The notes under the pieces: model-generated
Database searches by the model: none
The model's input: the letters and a program-made list of their open reading frames with translations, nothing else
What the model was told of the DNA's origin: nothing
Part shown: positions 62,658 to 64,000 of the stretch, piece by piece
Layout of the letters: each line of letters opens with the position of its first letter
Position numbering within the stretch: the stretch's first letter is position 1
Position numbers and translations under genes: made by a program
Assembly (NCBI RefSeq): GCF_900290285.1
Contig: NZ_LT985754.1
Location: 396,299-460,298 of the forward strand
Length of the DNA stretch: 64,000 nt
Reading direction: 5' to 3'
From: Candidatus Centipeda massiliensis
GTDB lineage: Bacteria > Bacillota > Negativicutes > Selenomonadales > Selenomonadaceae

Positions 62658-63632
62658 ATGAATATCTCTACCGTAAAGAAAATTTTTGCGGCAGGTGCGG
62701 TCCTTGTATTCTCTGCCGCGCTTCTCACCGGCTGCGGCGGCAATTCCGCCTCGTCGGGAGATAAGAAGTTCCTCAACATCGGAACCGGCGGCACAGCGGG
62801 CACCTACTATCCGATTGGCGGCGCGATTGCCGAGGTGCTGAACAAGGATATACCGGGCATGAACGCGAGTGCGCAGAGCACGGGCGCATCCGTTGCGAAC
62901 ATCAATATGCTGCGCGACGGTGCGGTCGACCTCGCGACGGTGCAGAACGACATTACCTACTACGCCGTGAACGGGACGGAGATGTTCAAGGACAAGAAGG
63001 TCGACGGCCTCCAGGGCATCGCCTCACTCTATCCTGAGACCTGCCAGTTCGTGACACTCCAGTCCTCCGGCATCAAGAGCCTCTCCGAGCTCAAGGGCAA
63101 GCGTGTCGCCGTCGGTGCGGCAGGCTCGGGCGTCGAGGCGAATGTGCGTCAGATCCTTGCGGCGTATGGCGTCAGCTATGACGATATCGATGCGCAGTTC
63201 CTCTCGTTCGCCGAGGGTGCCAGTGCGCTGAAGGATGGCAATGTGGATGTCGCCGTGCTCACGGCGGGCTATCCGACGGCGTCCGTGCAGGACATTGCCT
63301 CGCAGAACCCCGTGCGGCTGCTCCCCGTGGAGGAAAAGATTGCGGACAAGCTGATCGCGGAGTATCCGTTCTACACGAAGACCGTCATTCCTGCGGGCAC
63401 CTATGCGGGCTTTAATGAGGATATTCCGAGCGTTTCCGTCATGGCGATGCTCGTCGCCGGCTCCACGGTGAATGCCGATCTCGGCTACAGCATCACGAAG
63501 GCGATCTTCGGGAATCTCGATCGCCTACAGGCTGCGCACGCCGTCGGCAAGCAGATCACGAAGGACACGGCAAAGGCGGGGATGTCCTTGCCGATGAACG
63601 CAGGTGCGGAGAAGTACTTTAACGAGAAATGA
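62658..63632 (+). CDS. TAXI-family TRAP solute receptor 2
   Basis: A 324-residue lipoprotein (lipobox LLTGC) that is a close copy of the receptor at 61504. The signal peptide and some surface positions differ, while the last 45 residues are nearly identical down to silent positions. The start at 62658 has TGGAGGGAA. It overlaps the DUF1850 gene by four bases, so it is probably the copy belonging to the downstream transporter. Confidence 0.92.
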   Translation: MNISTVKKIFAAGAVLVFSAALLTGCGGNSASSGDKKFLNIGTGGTAGTYYPIGGAIAEVLNKDIPGMNASAQSTGASVANINMLRDGAVDLATVQNDITYYAVNGTEMFKDKKVDGLQGIASLYPETCQFVTLQSSGIKSLSELKGKRVAVGAAGSGVEANVRQILAAYGVSYDDIDAQFLSFAEGASALKDGNVDVAVLTAGYPTASVQDIASQNPVRLLPVEEKIADKLIAEYPFYTKTVIPAGTYAGFNEDIPSVSVMAMLVAGSTVNADLGYSITKAIFGNLDRLQAAHAVGKQITKDTAKAGMSLPMNAGAEKYFNEK

Positions 63633-64000
63633 GAGCCTATGCGATAGCGCTTTGCGCAGCGGTTCTTCTCGTTGCGCTTGATATTTTGAGCGCACCGGCA
63701 CTCTTTCTTCAGGCGGACGGAAAGAAGATCGTGCTCGCGCGGCAGATCCGCGATGAGGTACCCTTTACGATCCACTTCATCCACTCCGTGCAGAAGACTC
63801 CCGTCGAGGAGTTCCTGACCGCACACGCGGACGGGCATTTTCACCTCGCGGGCACGCGCTATCAGTCGCACGGCGTGGGACTGCCGTTCCTCTCCGAGGA
63901 GGGAACGTTTCGGCAGGAGGGGGACTACTTCGTCCTCGATATGGAACGCGACTACAAGGAGCTGAGTCTCCGCACGGGCGTCGGCACGGAGCTGACCATC
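63629..64000 (+). CDS. DUF1850 protein, 3'-partial
   Basis: The frame is open to the window edge (124 codons). An N-terminal hydrophobic segment (YAIALCAAVLLVALDILS) precedes a domain with FTIHFIHSVQKTPVEEFL, typical of DUF1850 proteins found between TAXI receptors and fused TRAP permeases. The ATG overlaps the receptor stop codon (ATGA). Its role in transport is not established. Confidence 0.8.
   Translation, partial: MRAYAIALCAAVLLVALDILSAPALFLQADGKKIVLARQIRDEVPFTIHFIHSVQKTPVEEFLTAHADGHFHLAGTRYQSHGVGLPFLSEEGTFRQEGDYFVLDMERDYKELSLRTGVGTELTI

Overview
The window looks like chromosomal DNA of a Selenomonas/Centipeda-type Negativicute, a diderm member of the Firmicutes. Its housekeeping genes are Firmicutes-like (maf-radC, dgt-dnaG-rpoD, trmK-nif3-lepA-hemW, near-consensus SigA promoters, strong Shine-Dalgarno sites). 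It also encodes outer-membrane proteins: an S-layer-homology porin of the OmpM type and a roughly 3,640-residue autotransporter. The DNA is GC-rich by eye. No rRNA, CRISPR array, integrase, complete insertion sequence or prophage was recognised. The organism assignment is inferred from gene content.

Layout. 1-4.7 kb: SGNH hydrolase (cut by the window edge), a membrane-anchored unknown, two hemerythrins separated by a mobile-element-like repeat, a small unknown and an Rpn-family nuclease. 4.8-15.8 kb: one giant modular autotransporter. 16.1-22.5 kb: narGHJI nitrate reductase behind an Fnr-type box. 22.6-28.1 kb: HigB-like toxin with a short partner, GH1 phospho-glucosidase, ArsB/NhaD transporter, maf and radC. 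28.4-39.5 kb: uspA, dgt, dnaG, two tandem rpoD genes, two tandem type I toxin-antitoxin-like modules, tRNA-Asn, trmK, nif3, lepA and hemW. 39.7-45.3 kb: glutaredoxin, two sodium-pump decarboxylase subunits (oadG, oadB), and a corrinoid operon (cobI plus a BtuFCD-type ABC transporter). 45.4-50.8 kb: RelB/YoeB, the OmpM porin, HicAB, a FliD-like/YjfB pair and mtaB. 50.8-56.6 kb: tRNA-Arg, TetR-nirJ1-nirJ2, a third type I module, and a split HMA/P1B-ATPase metal exporter with an SmtB/CadC-like operator. 56.9-64 kb: chemoreceptor, unknowns, gamma carbonic anhydrase, and duplicated TAXI solute receptors followed by a DUF1850 gene that runs off the window.

Themes. Anaerobic nitrate respiration (narGHJI), hemerythrins, HemW and the NirJ pair all concern oxygen, NO, heme or tetrapyrrole chemistry. 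Toxin-antitoxin density is high: HigB-like, RelB/YoeB, HicAB and three small-hydrophobic-peptide modules. Three families of dispersed non-coding repeats occupy the intergenic space: a 160-bp element with terminal inverted repeats (3 copies), a GC-rich multi-hairpin element (6 copies) and a recurring terminator hairpin (4 copies). One copy of the GC-rich element has replaced the end of trmK.

The most interesting structures are the three type I-like modules. In each, a 22-23 residue hydrophobic peptide gene faces a convergent short RNA with its own near-consensus promoter, and each transcript's leader is the complement of the other's terminator.
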